A DNA stretch of 64,000 bases from Butyrivibrio sp. LC3010 (GCF_000424385.1 NZ_KE384180.1:33088-97087); one strand, 5' to 3'. Positions 26,142 through 34,890 are shown, counted from the first letter of the stretch. The notes: generated by a model from the letters alone, not told the origin. Numbers and translations: made by a program.

Positions 26142-26888
26142 TTAAGAAATTAAAAGCTCACCAATTTCTATATGTGGATTCCTATATCTGGCGGAACTCT
26201 TCTCTCTATTATGGTGGATAGCATTCTTAGGGCAGTTCTGAATACAAGCTCCGCAGCTTATACAATTCTTTGAAAAGAGTAGGTGACCATTTTCAATATG
26301 TATATTTCCCATTGGACAAAGTCTTGAACATGTGCCACATCCCGTACACGCATCGTTCACGGTAACTTCTTCTGTAATACCAATTCCTATAGGAAACTCA
26401 TACTTTTTCTTATGACTACTTGTAATAAGTTTGCTTAAAAACGAATTCCTCTTTACATACTTTTTCTTTTCAACTATATCGCCCACAATCTGGTCAATTG
26501 CGTCCTGCTGCTTTTTGCTATCGCCTTCCTGTTTTTTCATGTCAGCAAAAGTAATGCAGTTCTCGCCCATTAAAACAGAATTAATATAGTCGAACTTTCT
26601 TCCATTTGCCAGAGTAATCTTGTTTACCTCGTTGCAAACAGATCCAGCAAAACATCCGTAAGTTGCTATGGCGAAGAGATAGTTGCACTCTACCTTCAGT
26701 TTCTGCAAAAAATCCTCAATATATGGTGGTATGCAAAGCCCGTAAACCGGAAATACTATACCTACAACATCATCTTTTATCTCACAGGTTCCCTGTTTGA
26801 TCAGCTTGGGAATAGATAAACACTCTCCTCCCAAGCACTTGGCCACATACAAGCAATTTCCAGTTGAGCTGAAATACAAGGTTTTCAT
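26142..26888 (-). CDS. EFR1-family flavodoxin-ferredoxin fusion
   Basis: A 248-aa electron-transfer protein. The N-terminal half is flavodoxin-like with an FMN-binding start (YFSSTGNCLYVAKCLGG). The C-terminal part has two 4Fe-4S clusters, CTGCGTCSRLCP and CISCGACIQNCP, each CX2CX2CX3C followed by Pro. These proteins carry low-potential electrons in anaerobes. It is preceded by a palindrome and a 21-bp direct-repeat element, and followed by a GNAT gene. Confidence 0.9.
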   Translation of the reverse strand: MKTLYFSSTGNCLYVAKCLGGECLSIPKLIKQGTCEIKDDVVGIVFPVYGLCIPPYIEDFLQKLKVECNYLFAIATYGCFAGSVCNEVNKITLANGRKFDYINSVLMGENCITFADMKKQEGDSKKQQDAIDQIVGDIVEKKKYVKRNSFLSKLITSSHKKKYEFPIGIGITEEVTVNDACTGCGTCSRLCPMGNIHIENGHLLFSKNCISCGACIQNCPKNAIHHNREKSSARYRNPHIEIGELLIS

Positions 26889-26920
26889 TCAATATCCTCC
26901 AAATGTGTAAAACATAAACT

Positions 26921-26935
26921 GTATAGTAACTATAC
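26921..26935. promoter_or_regulatory. putative MarR-type operator before EFR1
   Basis: The 15-bp odd palindrome GTATAGTAACTATAC lies 33 bp before the EFR1 start and contains the -10-like TATAGT. A 14/15 match stands at 28551-28565 before the MATE-MarR operon. Two matching sites around a MarR remnant suggest autoregulation by that protein before it decayed. Confidence 0.5.
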
Positions 26936-26953
26936 CCTTTGGAGAAAAGAAAA

Positions 26954-26995
26954 CATGGATTACACTGATTATTTTGCTTTTTACACTGATTTATC
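26954..26995 (-). repeat. 21-bp direct-repeat promoter element, copy 2
   Basis: Two identical ACACTGATT units (plus strand 26962 and 26983) are 21 bp apart, although the hairpin seen in other copies is lost. The distal unit overlaps the stop of the MarR remnant. TATAGT at 26934-26929 lies 28 bp beyond the proximal unit. The EFR1 gene starts 74 bp beyond. Confidence 0.65.
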
Positions 26996-27171
26996 CATAT
27001 CATCAAGCGCTCTGTCAAAAGCTTCAAGGAACTGCCCCATGCTATCCAAAGTACTTTCAGGTATCTGGTCGAGCATAGCTTCATACATAGTTCCCATGTT
27101 TTCATGCATCTTGCGGTGATCATTCCTTGCCGCTTTACCCTTAACCAGGCAAGTTCCTTGTAGCTGTTCAT
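26981..27171 (-). pseudogene. MarR-family regulator remnant
   Basis: An ATG at 27171 gives MNSYKELAW, a plausible MarR N-terminus, but the frame is then wrong. In the neighbouring frame follows a typical MarR C-terminal helix pair: KMHENMGTMYEAMLDQIPES, then SMGQFLEAFDRALDDM, ending at 26981. The winged-helix DNA-binding part is missing, so the gene lost about 90 central codons. It starts three bases after the MATE stop. MarR-MATE-EFR1 is a sensible resistance cassette. Confidence 0.55.
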
Positions 27172-27174
27172 AGC

Positions 27175-28520
27175 TCACGCTCCTAATTTGTGACAAATAC
27201 GATACTCTGCTGAATATGTCTTTTGTATATAGGATACCATTACAAAAGCCACTATCATGGATAAAATATGGCTTATCAGAAACGCAAACCATACTCCGTT
27301 TAAGCCAAAGAGCTGTTTAAAAATATAGGCAGTTGGAATTCTAAACACAATGTAATAAAGAACCAAAAGAACCATCGCCATTCCCGGCTTACCAATTCCC
27401 GTAATATATCCCTGCATACAACTTGTGAGCATGTACAGAACATAGCCAATACTGATTATTGAAAAGAACCTTGATACTACCTGTGCGACTTCAGCCCCCT
27501 GTCCAAAAACTGCTGTGAGCTGACCTGAAAAAAGAATCACTAGCACGCTTGTAATTGCAATGAGAGAGCCTCCTATGATCATGCTTGATTTCAAATAATC
27601 CATCGCCCTGTCATGCCTTTTTGCTCCAACACATTGTCCCACTATGGATGTTACTGCCATACACATTCCTGTAGTAGGCATAAACATTATAAGCTCAAGA
27701 TTTCTGGCGACTCCAAAGCCTGCTATAGTGTTCATTCCAAATGAGGAGATGAAAGAAATCATAAAAGCAGAACTAAGTGGCGGCATGATCGACTGTACTG
27801 TAGTTGGCACAGATAAACGGACCATGGTTATGGCATCATTCATATTGATCTTTTTAAAATCCATAGAAAACATCTTTTCTTTTTGTGATAAATAATGGCG
27901 TAAACCAGGCATAGAACTTCAGAAGCCACTGTAACAATTGCTGCGCCGGCTAGTCCATAAGCTTTTATTGCAAAAGGATCAACAACTGCATTAAACACGG
28001 CTGTGAGCATCATACCTTTCATCTGAAACATTGGATCACCAAATGCCCTAAAGATTGATGTAAACACCATATAGATAAATAATGCTGCATTTCCCAATAA
28101 GTAGATCTTTAAATATGTTGCGGCATCAGAAAAAATAATTTCCGGCGTTCCCATAAGAACCAGTATCGGATCAACAAGTACTTCGCCTAAGATGAGAAGT
28201 ACAACTGAAAAAATGGTGGACATTGCTATAACGGTCCCTACTGCCCCCGGAATATGTTTCCTGTCATCTGCTCCTACAAGATTAGCTATCATAACTGAAA
28301 TACCGTTACCAACACCCATTGAAATGGAATTTAGAAACAAAACAATCGCCGTTCCAGCGGTGAGCGCCGACATCCCCAGCTCTCCAAGCAGGTTTCCAAC
28401 CCACAAGCCATCCACCATGTTGTAGATCATTAGCATGATCATGCCTACCATAAGTGGAGCAAACATCTTGATAAGTGACTTATTTGTTTCTCCATTAATA
28501 AAATCAATTTTGCTATTCAT
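27175..28520 (-). pseudogene. MATE-family efflux transporter, frameshifted
   Basis: The N-terminal half (28520-27840) and the C-terminal half (to 27175) are both clear MATE sequence, with NYM-like MVDGLWVGNLLGELGMSALT early and PTTVQSIMPPLSSAFM after the break. They lie in different frames. The shift falls in the A-rich stretch around 27886-27872 (coding-strand CACAAAAAGAAAAGATG), where one base gained or lost would restore about 447 codons. It heads the operon with the MarR remnant and has the direct-repeat element and the palindrome upstream. Confidence 0.75.
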
Positions 28521-28550
28521 TTTTTCCTCCTTTTGTATAGCTGCAATACT

Positions 28551-28565
28551 GTTTAGTAACTATAC
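28551..28565. promoter_or_regulatory. putative MarR-type operator before MATE
   Basis: GTTTAGTAACTATAC matches the site at 26921 in 14 of 15 positions and lies 31 bp before the MATE start, overlapping a TATAGT -10-like hexamer (28564-28559). Confidence 0.5.
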
Positions 28566-28578
28566 ACTTTGCAAAATA

Positions 28579-28625
28579 AAAAAGACTCCTTGCACTTATT
28601 TGGAGTCTTTTTACACTGATTTTAA
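28579..28625 (-). repeat. 21-bp direct-repeat promoter element, copy 3
   Basis: Units start at 28592 (GCACTTATT) and 28613 (ACACTGATT), 21 bp apart. The hairpin arms here are AAAAGACTCC/GGAGTCTTTT, unlike other copies, yet the spacing is kept. TATAGT lies 28 bp beyond the proximal unit. It follows the yjdF-like gene and precedes the MATE gene. Confidence 0.7.
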
Positions 28626-28685
28626 TTGAGTAATCTAATTGTGTAATTACTCATACTTTTCCTTTCTTTTTCCAGTTAATAAAAT

Positions 28686-29102
28686 TCAATGCCCTTTATG
28701 CTTTTCTCTTTTCTTTTCCTGTTTTAGTTCAAACAAACGCTGATTCTCAGCTTCCTTTTGTTCGCGGCTTTTGCATTTCCGTTCCAGTTTATTCTGCTCC
28801 TGTTGTAATTTGAGAGCCTGCTGTGATTTAGTACCTATGCCAGTCTCCAGTATCTGCTTTTTCGCATCACGCTGCGCTCTCTTGGGATTCTTCTTAGTTT
28901 CCTTTACGGTAGTTTCAATCTCTGGACTAAAATGCAGATGATAATAGTTCCGATTAATAAACTCAAGCAACTTTATATCCTTTGGTTCAGCACCAAAAGT
29001 CACTTTAGCTGCTGATAGTTTTTTATCGATAACCCTCTCAAATACCCCCACCCAAAATGGATCTTCAAAATACACGATCAGCCTGCCACTTACTCTATCC
29101 AT
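28686..29102 (-). CDS. yjdF: YjdF-family protein (DUF2992)
   Basis: A 138-aa cytosolic protein with GRLIVYFEDPFWVGVFE at the start, the YYHLHFSPEIE motif in the middle and a long charged helical C-terminus (KNPKRAQRDAKKQ, then repeated Lys/Glu). This is the YjdF family, often controlled by an azaaromatic-sensing riboswitch. I do not see such a riboswitch in the 147 bp upstream; instead a 21-bp direct-repeat element is there. Biochemical function is not established. Confidence 0.82.
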   Translation of the reverse strand: MDRVSGRLIVYFEDPFWVGVFERVIDKKLSAAKVTFGAEPKDIKLLEFINRNYYHLHFSPEIETTVKETKKNPKRAQRDAKKQILETGIGTKSQQALKLQQEQNKLERKCKSREQKEAENQRLFELKQEKKREKHKGH

Positions 29103-29190
29103 TGTTGATCATCCCTCATATTAGGCCCTTCAATTTAGCCTCTGTACATTTATATGTAGTAGTAGTGACCATACTTTATCATAGCAAAAG

Positions 29191-29240
29191 AAAACAGACC
29201 CAAATCACACTGATTTAGGTCTGTTTTTCACTGATTTAAT
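29191..29240 (-). repeat. 21-bp direct-repeat promoter element, copy 4
   Basis: Units start at 29207 and 29228 (ACACTGATT and TCACTGATT). The AACAGACC/GGTCTGTT hairpin is well preserved. GATAAA lies 27 bp beyond the proximal unit. It follows a GNAT stop by 10 bp and precedes the yjdF-like gene by about 90 bp. Confidence 0.7.
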
Positions 29241-29249
29241 AGGAGTTCA

Positions 29250-29714
29250 TCAAAAAAGACAATGTGGTCCTACATGTTTTGAATAAAACACAAACTCCTT
29301 ATCGCGCTTTATTTCTTTATAGCCAAGCTTAGTATAAAAACTATTTGTCCTGACATTCCAAACAGGTGTATCCAGTGTATACTCCTTTACTTCCGGGAAC
29401 ATATTCTCAACTTCCTGCATAATAAAAAGCCCATACCCTTTTCGAAAGTGCTCCGGTGCAACGAATATCCTGCCAACATTTAAAACATCATTTTCCAAAA
29501 AAAGGATTGCTCCGCCAACAATGAGTCCATCATCTGTCAATTTATACAAATGCCCCTGTCGTGCCATTTTCGTATGAAATTGTAATGACATATATCCGGG
29601 AGGTCCTCCCGGTGATTCCGCACCGATCAGTACATCACTGTCAAATGCGCGCTTCGATATTCCATTCAATGAAAGCGCATCAGAAGTACTTGCCTTTAAT
29701 AACTGTAAACTCAT
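29250..29714 (-). CDS. GNAT-family N-acetyltransferase
   Basis: A 154-aa acetyltransferase. Motif A reads FRKGYGLFIMQEVENM, preceded by VGRIFVAPEH and followed by NVRTNSFYTKLGYKE. It starts directly after the histidine-kinase remnant (10 bp). Substrate unknown. Confidence 0.85.
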   Translation of the reverse strand: MSLQLLKASTSDALSLNGISKRAFDSDVLIGAESPGGPPGYMSLQFHTKMARQGHLYKLTDDGLIVGGAILFLENDVLNVGRIFVAPEHFRKGYGLFIMQEVENMFPEVKEYTLDTPVWNVRTNSFYTKLGYKEIKRDKEFVFYSKHVGPHCLF

Positions 29715-29723
29715 ATTGACTCC

Positions 29724-30122
29724 TTAACTGACCAACATTCTGACTTTGAAGGCCTTTTCTTCAGCTATATATCTTATCTCGCTATCAGTCTGATTTATGA
29801 AATTCAGAACACTTCTGGTTCCTATTCCATGATTCTCCTCATTACTAAATGGGTGTCCTTCTGCATCCAGGACGATTTTATCTGCACATGAGTTGCTGAT
29901 TTCTATCAAGAGCTGACTCTTATATCTGGCATTGATGTCGATTCTTCTCTCATTCTCTGGAACTTTTTCGCAGGCATGAATAGCGTTTTCAATAAGGTTG
30001 CTGATCACTATGGCAAGCTGCATCTCATCCACATTCAAATCAGCAGGTATAGTAGCAGATATATTTACTTTAATGCTCTTTTCTTCAGCAACTGCTACAT
30101 AGTGTGTTATTGCTGCATTAAG
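29724..30122 (-). pseudogene. GHKL histidine kinase, C-terminal fragment
   Basis: The frame carries the last ~130 residues of an AgrC-like sensor kinase: AAITHYVAVAEEKSIKV, the N-box NLIENAIHACEK, and the G-box HGIGTRSVLNFINQ. It is nearly the same sequence as the C-terminus of the intact kinase at 39946-41280, so it is a truncated paralogue. The sensor, the dimerisation His and part of the ATP site are lost. The 5' end is fused at about 30120 to an RmlC-like remnant. Confidence 0.78.
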
Positions 30123-30541
30123 GAGCGTTTAAATCATAATCCGAAATTTCGGAAATGGGTACGGGCAGTTTGAGACCGATTTTTGAATCTCTGTGATTTA
30201 TTTGTTTTGAATGAGCATCGTCGCCACTTCTGTCCACAGAATATAGCTGTATCGTATCATTCTGCAATGATATAAACGCATGACCAAAACCTGCAGGAAT
30301 CAGTACAGCCAAGGTATTTTCTTCTGATAGTTCAATTGACTCCCATTGAAGATAGGTTGGCGACTTTTCTCTCAGATCAATAACGTAATCCAACCCTCTG
30401 CCTTTTATAACTGTCACAAACTTCGTCATTGGTGAACTTTCATCTCTGTAGTGTATTCCAAAAAAAGTTCCTTCTTTAGGCATACTGTAAATTCTTGTCT
30501 CCAGGGCTTTAAAATCAGCAGTGTTATCATCAAAAACTTTT
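30118..30541 (-). pseudogene. RmlC-like dTDP-sugar 3,5-epimerase fragment
   Basis: The protein-like frame runs from a stop at about 30541 to a TAA near 30118. It contains ALETRIYSMPKEGTFFGIHY, FVTVIKGRGLDYVIDLR, LAVLIPAGFGHAF and LPVPISEISDYDLNAP, the body and C-terminus of the RmlC cupin family. The first ~45 residues are missing and no good start exists. The end merges with the kinase fragment, and the GNAT stop at 30545 abuts the other side. Deletions on both sides explain this. Confidence 0.65.
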
Positions 30542-30544
30542 CAA

Positions 30545-30976
30545 TTATTCGCAATACATACATATTGTTCCATTTGATAACTTAAATCCGTTCTTTTCGT
30601 AAAACTTAGCCGCTGGTGCATACTCACTTGTATATAGAACAATGCCTGCAAGTCCTTTTTCTTTACTGTAATCTTTAACTGCATTTAATAATTGTTTACC
30701 TATTCCATGCCCTTGTCGTTCGGGAAGTACCGCCATCTCATTAATGTAAATCTCTTCTTTGCTTCCGGAAATTTTACAAAGCGCGAATATACAACCTAAC
30801 ACTTCATCATTTTCTTCATAAACATATCCAACAAATCTTTTCTGTTCAAAAAAATCGCGAAGATATTCTGTTGCATTTTCTGCAGTCCAATCTATTCCCC
30901 AATGTTCCATGGGGAATGCTTTTGCATAAATCATGCCACATTGTGCTAAGTCAATGTTCTCCATAAGTCTAATCAT
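30545..30976 (-). CDS. GNAT-family N-acetyltransferase
   Basis: A 143-aa acetyltransferase from the ATG at 30976 (MIRLMENIDLAQCG). Motif A is ERQGHGIGKQLLNAVKDYS, followed by LYTSEYAPAAKFYEKNGFK. The longer frame upstream belongs to the preceding small gene read in another frame. Its ATG follows the stop of that gene by one base (TAA-A-ATG), so translation is probably coupled. Substrate unknown. Confidence 0.83.
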   Translation of the reverse strand: MIRLMENIDLAQCGMIYAKAFPMEHWGIDWTAENATEYLRDFFEQKRFVGYVYEENDEVLGCIFALCKISGSKEEIYINEMAVLPERQGHGIGKQLLNAVKDYSKEKGLAGIVLYTSEYAPAAKFYEKNGFKLSNGTICMYCE

Positions 30977-30977
30977 T

Positions 30978-31154
30978 TTACTGTCCCACCAAGATATGTT
31001 CTTGAAGCGACTTGCACAAAGCCGCCGCATCTCCATTCACTTCATCAAATCTGTAATCCACAGCTTCAGAATCAAACAATCCATGTTTCCTCTCAAGCAT
31101 CTGCTCAACAGGTGCCGGCAAGTTTCCATGCATTCTCTCCTTCTGTTCGTTCAT
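30978..31154 (-). CDS. small protein of unknown function, coupled to a GNAT
   Basis: A 58-codon frame between the alpha/beta hydrolase stop and the GNAT start. It encodes a charged soluble peptide with KERMHGNLPAPVEQMLE at the front and GDAAALCKSLQEHILVGQ at the end. The tight TAA-A-ATG junction and matching codon use support it, but it could be the 3' end of a lost gene. I do not recognise it. Confidence 0.4.
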   Translation of the reverse strand: MNEQKERMHGNLPAPVEQMLERKHGLFDSEAVDYRFDEVNGDAAALCKSLQEHILVGQ

Positions 31155-31162
31155 CACTTCTG

Positions 31163-32209
31163 CTAAAGCATTTTCTTCAGTATTTCCCGCGTCCTTACTC
31201 CATCCTCATAGATAGGACTGTGGGCGCATCCTTTATATAAAAAGAACTCTTTTTCCGGTGCTTGTATCGCCTCGTAGTATTCCTTCTGCACCGATGTGGC
31301 GCATGTCATATCATGCTCACCGGCAAAGAACCAGATCGGTATATCAATGCTTCTGACGCTTTCAAACGCATTAAACATCCTAGATTCATTATGAACCGCA
31401 AACTTACCGGAAGAAGCCTTCCCTCTCCACAGATTTATCCTCTCAAGCGGAGTATAAGCTGTTACCCGAAGGCTTGGGAAAAAGAGGCCTGTTATCACAT
31501 TATCCATGTCCGATGTCGTCCCGACACCAAGTTCATGCATGGCCTTGTCTCTGAGACCTGAGCCGGAATATTTTTTATAATCCTCCTGCGACTCGTGTAT
31601 CCTGTACTTATCAAACTTCTTAATCATCGAGTTGTTACCCTGTGCCTCATACTGAGAACGCATGTAATCATAAGCCAGAAGTTCTGAGCGATGCTGATCA
31701 CAGCACTGTGACATAGCCATATATGCGATATATTTCTCCGGGTGAAGCGAAACCACATTTAACGCAATATAGGTTCCAAACGAATGGCCCATGATATATA
31801 TCTGTTCCTGTCCAAAGCGGTCTCTGAGATAGTCTGTCACCAAAATGGCATCATCGATAAATCTCTCTGTCGTCATATCATCAGGATTGGCATCACTTTC
31901 AAAAGACAGGCCGGTTCCCCTGTAATCGAAATAGCACACGGTAAAATGCTCGGGGAGTATCGATGGATATAAACTCTCTACCAGATACTGCGGAATTCCC
32001 GGGCCGCCTCCGCAGACAAGCAGCACAGGGTTGTCAACATTATCTGATAAGATGATCGTCCCTATATTGGTGCCATTTATGTCTAATTTTGTCTTCTCAC
32101 TTATCGCATGGCCCTTAGGCAGTTGCCCGGTACTTGGAGGAATTAAGTCACATATGATAGTAATCAGTATTAAAGGTATTATGATATACATATATTTCAA
32201 TTTAATCAC
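31163..32209 (-). CDS. alpha/beta hydrolase (proline-iminopeptidase-like), membrane anchored
   Basis: A 348-aa hydrolase with an N-terminal hydrophobic helix (residues 4-20) suggesting export or membrane anchoring. VCGGGPGIPQYL is the HGGPG-like oxyanion motif, the nucleophile lies in GHSFGTYIAL, the acid in AGEHDMTC and the His in KGCAHSPIYED. The HGGPG-like motif and overall layout fit the S33 proline iminopeptidase group. Substrate unknown. Confidence 0.82.
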   Translation of the reverse strand: MIKLKYMYIIIPLILITIICDLIPPSTGQLPKGHAISEKTKLDINGTNIGTIILSDNVDNPVLLVCGGGPGIPQYLVESLYPSILPEHFTVCYFDYRGTGLSFESDANPDDMTTERFIDDAILVTDYLRDRFGQEQIYIMGHSFGTYIALNVVSLHPEKYIAYMAMSQCCDQHRSELLAYDYMRSQYEAQGNNSMIKKFDKYRIHESQEDYKKYSGSGLRDKAMHELGVGTTSDMDNVITGLFFPSLRVTAYTPLERINLWRGKASSGKFAVHNESRMFNAFESVRSIDIPIWFFAGEHDMTCATSVQKEYYEAIQAPEKEFFLYKGCAHSPIYEDGVRTREILKKML

Positions 32210-32234
32210 CCACTATTCTCATGATTTTATGCTC

Positions 32235-32345
32235 TTACTTAATAATACATTCCATCTGAAGATCATATGGCTCATCTTCCACATAGGATGAAATTGGGTC
32301 AGAACTGAGACGGAAACCCACAGCGGAATAGAAGCTCATCGTTCT
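32235..32345 (-). pseudogene. GNAT C-terminal remnant
   Basis: The minus-strand frame ending at 32235 encodes SFYSAVGFRLSSDPISS followed by VEDEPYDLQMECIIK, which looks like motif B and the final strand of a GNAT protein. Nothing upstream in frame completes it; the preceding bases read protein-like in another frame. I take it as the tail of a deleted gene. Confidence 0.4.
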
Positions 32346-32400
32346 TCCAGAGATACCCCATCCTGTAATCATCACGTGCATTCAGTACCTTTGAAAAAAC

Positions 32401-32901
32401 TTATTCCTGTTGAAATGCTATTTTATATTTTGGCAAAACTATTTTAATAAAGATCACTGTATTCAATGCAAGAAAGAATCCATACTGTATTCTCGCAGCA
32501 ATTTCAGGAATGATAAGTGATATCCCATTCATGTCTCCACCACCAAATAAAGAATACAGAAAGCATAAATATATCGGATCCACAAATAGCATAATTATCG
32601 TTACGTAGAACATACATGCCTTAAATACATCTGAAGGAACTTTGATCAAAATATCTATCATTCTTACAAGTATATAGCCAGTTATCAGCGTAGCCACTGA
32701 ACCAACAATGCAAAACACCCCCATCTGAATGTCTGTCATTTTCTCAGCAAATACATCTACCTGAACCCCTAGTCCTATCATGTTGATCCGCTTATACACT
32801 CCGATGGTCATTGCATATAACAAATGTGCTCCTTCGTGAATCATGTAATATGAAATTATAGCTACAATCAATCCAAGGTATTGTCTCGTCCTTTTACTCA
32901 A
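32401..32901 (-). CDS. small membrane protein with HEXXH motif (putative M50-like peptidase)
   Basis: A 166-aa protein with four to five hydrophobic segments. The first helix carries YYMIHEGAHLLYAM, an HEXXH zinc-site motif inside the membrane as in site-2 (M50) proteases and related families. A later Asp in LFVDPIYLC could be the third ligand. It is shorter than usual S2P enzymes. A truncated paralogue lies at 38872-39116. Peptidase activity is inferred only from the motif. Confidence 0.6.
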   Translation of the reverse strand: MSKRTRQYLGLIVAIISYYMIHEGAHLLYAMTIGVYKRINMIGLGVQVDVFAEKMTDIQMGVFCIVGSVATLITGYILVRMIDILIKVPSDVFKACMFYVTIIMLFVDPIYLCFLYSLFGGGDMNGISLIIPEIAARIQYGFFLALNTVIFIKIVLPKYKIAFQQE

Positions 32902-32954
32902 AACAGTTCTCCCTCGACTAATCTAAAGTCTGCTTTTATATTAATCTTAGCCTA

Positions 32955-33359
32955 TCATCCAAAATTCTTTATTACCATTGCTGAATAGTTTTCATATTTT
33001 TGAAAACCAAATTTCTCATAAAATGGTATTGTTTTCGGATCTGAAGGCATTACCTTGATATACAAGTGTTTTTCAGAGCATGCCAGAATTCTTTTCATCA
33101 ATTCTCTTCCTATTGCATAGCCTTGATACTCAGGATCAACTAGCAGATAATGTAAAAATGCAACTGTCTCTCCATCATCCAATGCTCGAACCAGCCCCAC
33201 CAAACGGTCACCATCCCATGCTGATACAACATGGGTCGAATTATGCATAGCTTTGACCAGTTTTTCTGGATAATGTCCGGACTCCCAGTTCACTGACAAA
33301 AACAATCTTTCAATATCTTCAGCTCTAAAATCTTTTATATCTTTATATAATATTTCCAT
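32955..33359 (-). CDS. GNAT-family N-acetyltransferase
   Basis: A 134-aa acetyltransferase. Motif A reads YQGYAIGRELMKRIL, preceded by LHYLLVDPE, and motif B is KTIPFYEKFGFQKYE. It is led by a direct-repeat element (copy 5) about 25 bp upstream and is followed by the HEXXH gene, probably in one transcript. Substrate unknown. Confidence 0.84.
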   Translation of the reverse strand: MEILYKDIKDFRAEDIERLFLSVNWESGHYPEKLVKAMHNSTHVVSAWDGDRLVGLVRALDDGETVAFLHYLLVDPEYQGYAIGRELMKRILACSEKHLYIKVMPSDPKTIPFYEKFGFQKYENYSAMVIKNFG

Positions 33360-33378
33360 ATTTCACCTCTTCCTTATC

Positions 33379-33441
33379 CTAACAGACCCATTAAAAAAAC
33401 ACCAAAACACACATATTTGATCCTGTTTTACACTTATTTTT
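33379..33441 (-). repeat. 21-bp direct-repeat promoter element, copy 5
   Basis: Units start at 33409 (ACACATATT) and 33430 (ACACTTATT). The stem is only partial. TAGGAT lies 28 bp beyond the proximal unit, close to the GNAT start at 33359. Confidence 0.55.
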
Positions 33442-33479
33442 CTGAACATACATGTTGAACCACTAACCCCGTCCCCACT

Positions 33480-33510
33480 TCGGTGTAAAACACAACAAAA
33501 TAAGTGCACT
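33480..33510 (+). repeat. inverted direct-repeat element facing plus strand
   Basis: GGTGTAAAACAC at 33482 and AAGTGCAC at 33503 carry the same unit in the opposite orientation, with the conserved G positions 21 bp apart. It precedes the only plus-strand gene remnant of this part (33585). Matches are weaker than in copies 1-10. Confidence 0.4.
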
Positions 33511-33584
33511 TTAGCTTTTCACTAATCCTACATGGTACTTTGTTTACAAAAAATAATGAAGTAGAATCATATGCGGAAAAAGTA

Positions 33585-33735
33585 ATGTTTGAAAGTAACT
33601 ACGCAAGGATTGAATACATTGAAAAAGACAATGTGGTTCTCCACACCTGGAAAAAAGAAGCCCACTATGAGATGTACCGTGCTTCAGTAATAGCATCACT
33701 GCACTTATTACAGTCACACAAGGGATTTCTTATTC
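33585..33735 (+). pseudogene. 5' fragment of a small plus-strand gene
   Basis: From the ATG at 33585 the frame encodes about 50 protein-like codons: MFESNYARIEYIEKDNVVLH, then TWKKEAHYEMYRASVIASLH. After about 33735 the frame continues only as antisense of the AraC gene. I believe it is the N-terminus of a STAS-like or similar small regulator, but this is a weak impression. The rest is deleted. Confidence 0.4.
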
Positions 33736-33830
33736 TCATTCATTGTAATGCTTTTCATCTTGCGAAACTGGTATCATGTTTGTTAATGAGAGAAGAATCG
33801 GTCGCCCGATTCTTCTCTCCAAGACATGCA

Positions 33831-34742
33831 TCAGTTATTTCCATCTTTCTTCTTCACGGGGATCCAGATTGCACTGTGATAATCCTTATCCGTCATTTCG
33901 CCATTTACACAGTCATACCATTCTGCAGATGCATTCCCGCAAAGTTCATAGTCCGGATTACCCGGAAGCCACTCATTGAAAATCTGTGTATTCAGGCTCT
34001 GCAGTGCCTCAGGAATAGGGCCGATGCAGTCAAATACTGCCCAGTCACCCATCGGAAACTCATAAACCACCATTCCTTCAGGAACTTCCCCTCCGGCATA
34101 CTTCCCAGCCACAAGATACCTAAACTTTCCCTCTCCGATATCATCGATGCAGACTCCATACTCTCCAATGCAGTTCTCTACGATAGCCTTCTCATAAGGA
34201 TTGGCCGGAGCATTCCCGGCATAAACATTTGCTGCATACTTCTCGCAAATCTCATCCCAGAACTTTGGAATCTCCTGATAAGCAGTATCATTATCAAATA
34301 TCTTTTGAAAACCGATAACCTTAAACTGGAACATTTTTGTAATTTTACAATTCATTTGATCGCCTCCTTGAACCTGTAGTTTTACAGTCAGTGGAAGGAA
34401 CGTCCTCACAGCCGCCCCATCACGGACCTGTGATGGTGTTACACCGTGAAAGCGAGAAAATGCCTTTGTGAAGCTCTCAGGCGTCTCATAGCAATAAGCG
34501 TATGCAATATCGATTACCTTATCATCCGTATTCTTCAGATCCAATGCTGCCTGATACAGCCTGCGGTTTCTGATATACTCCCCAATTCCGTATCCGGTCA
34601 TCAAGGAGAATCCCTTCTGAAGAAAGAACGGAGAAATATACACCTGATCTGCCACATCCTGCGCACTGATGTTGTCTTTCAGATGTTCTTCCATATAATC
34701 AATTGCTGTGCGAATGCTGGTAAGCCACTCCATCTTATACAA
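33831..34742 (-). CDS. AraC-family regulator with GyrI-like effector domain
   Basis: A 303-aa regulator. The first ~110 residues are the AraC double helix-turn-helix (NISAQDVADQVYISPFFLQK, ESFTKAFSRFHGVTPSQVR). The C-terminal ~170 residues are a GyrI-like small-molecule-binding domain (FKVIGFQKIF at its start, and WIPVKKK at its end). This layout is that of Rob/BmrR-like multidrug sensors. It probably controls nearby efflux or detoxification genes. Target sites were not identified. Confidence 0.88.
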   Translation of the reverse strand: MYKMEWLTSIRTAIDYMEEHLKDNISAQDVADQVYISPFFLQKGFSLMTGYGIGEYIRNRRLYQAALDLKNTDDKVIDIAYAYCYETPESFTKAFSRFHGVTPSQVRDGAAVRTFLPLTVKLQVQGGDQMNCKITKMFQFKVIGFQKIFDNDTAYQEIPKFWDEICEKYAANVYAGNAPANPYEKAIVENCIGEYGVCIDDIGEGKFRYLVAGKYAGGEVPEGMVVYEFPMGDWAVFDCIGPIPEALQSLNTQIFNEWLPGNPDYELCGNASAEWYDCVNGEMTDKDYHSAIWIPVKKKDGNN

Positions 34743-34890
34743 TCTCCTACTCCGTTCCGGCCGTTGCTAAACATACACCAACGACTCGAAACAGCCTTTC
34801 CTTTACCCTGACACAATTAGTATATCTGGTCAGTCAGTACTCATCCTGTCATTTTCTGTTCAAATCTGTCCTATTTTCAGTCCGATTAAC

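Noticed and set aside
29103..29249. yjdF riboswitch
   Set aside because: I looked for the conserved yjdF leader upstream of the yjdF-like gene and could not recognise it; a direct-repeat element occupies the region.
33504..34379. Long plus-strand coding frame
   Set aside because: Beyond about 33735 it is antisense to the AraC gene, and its translation is not protein-like there.
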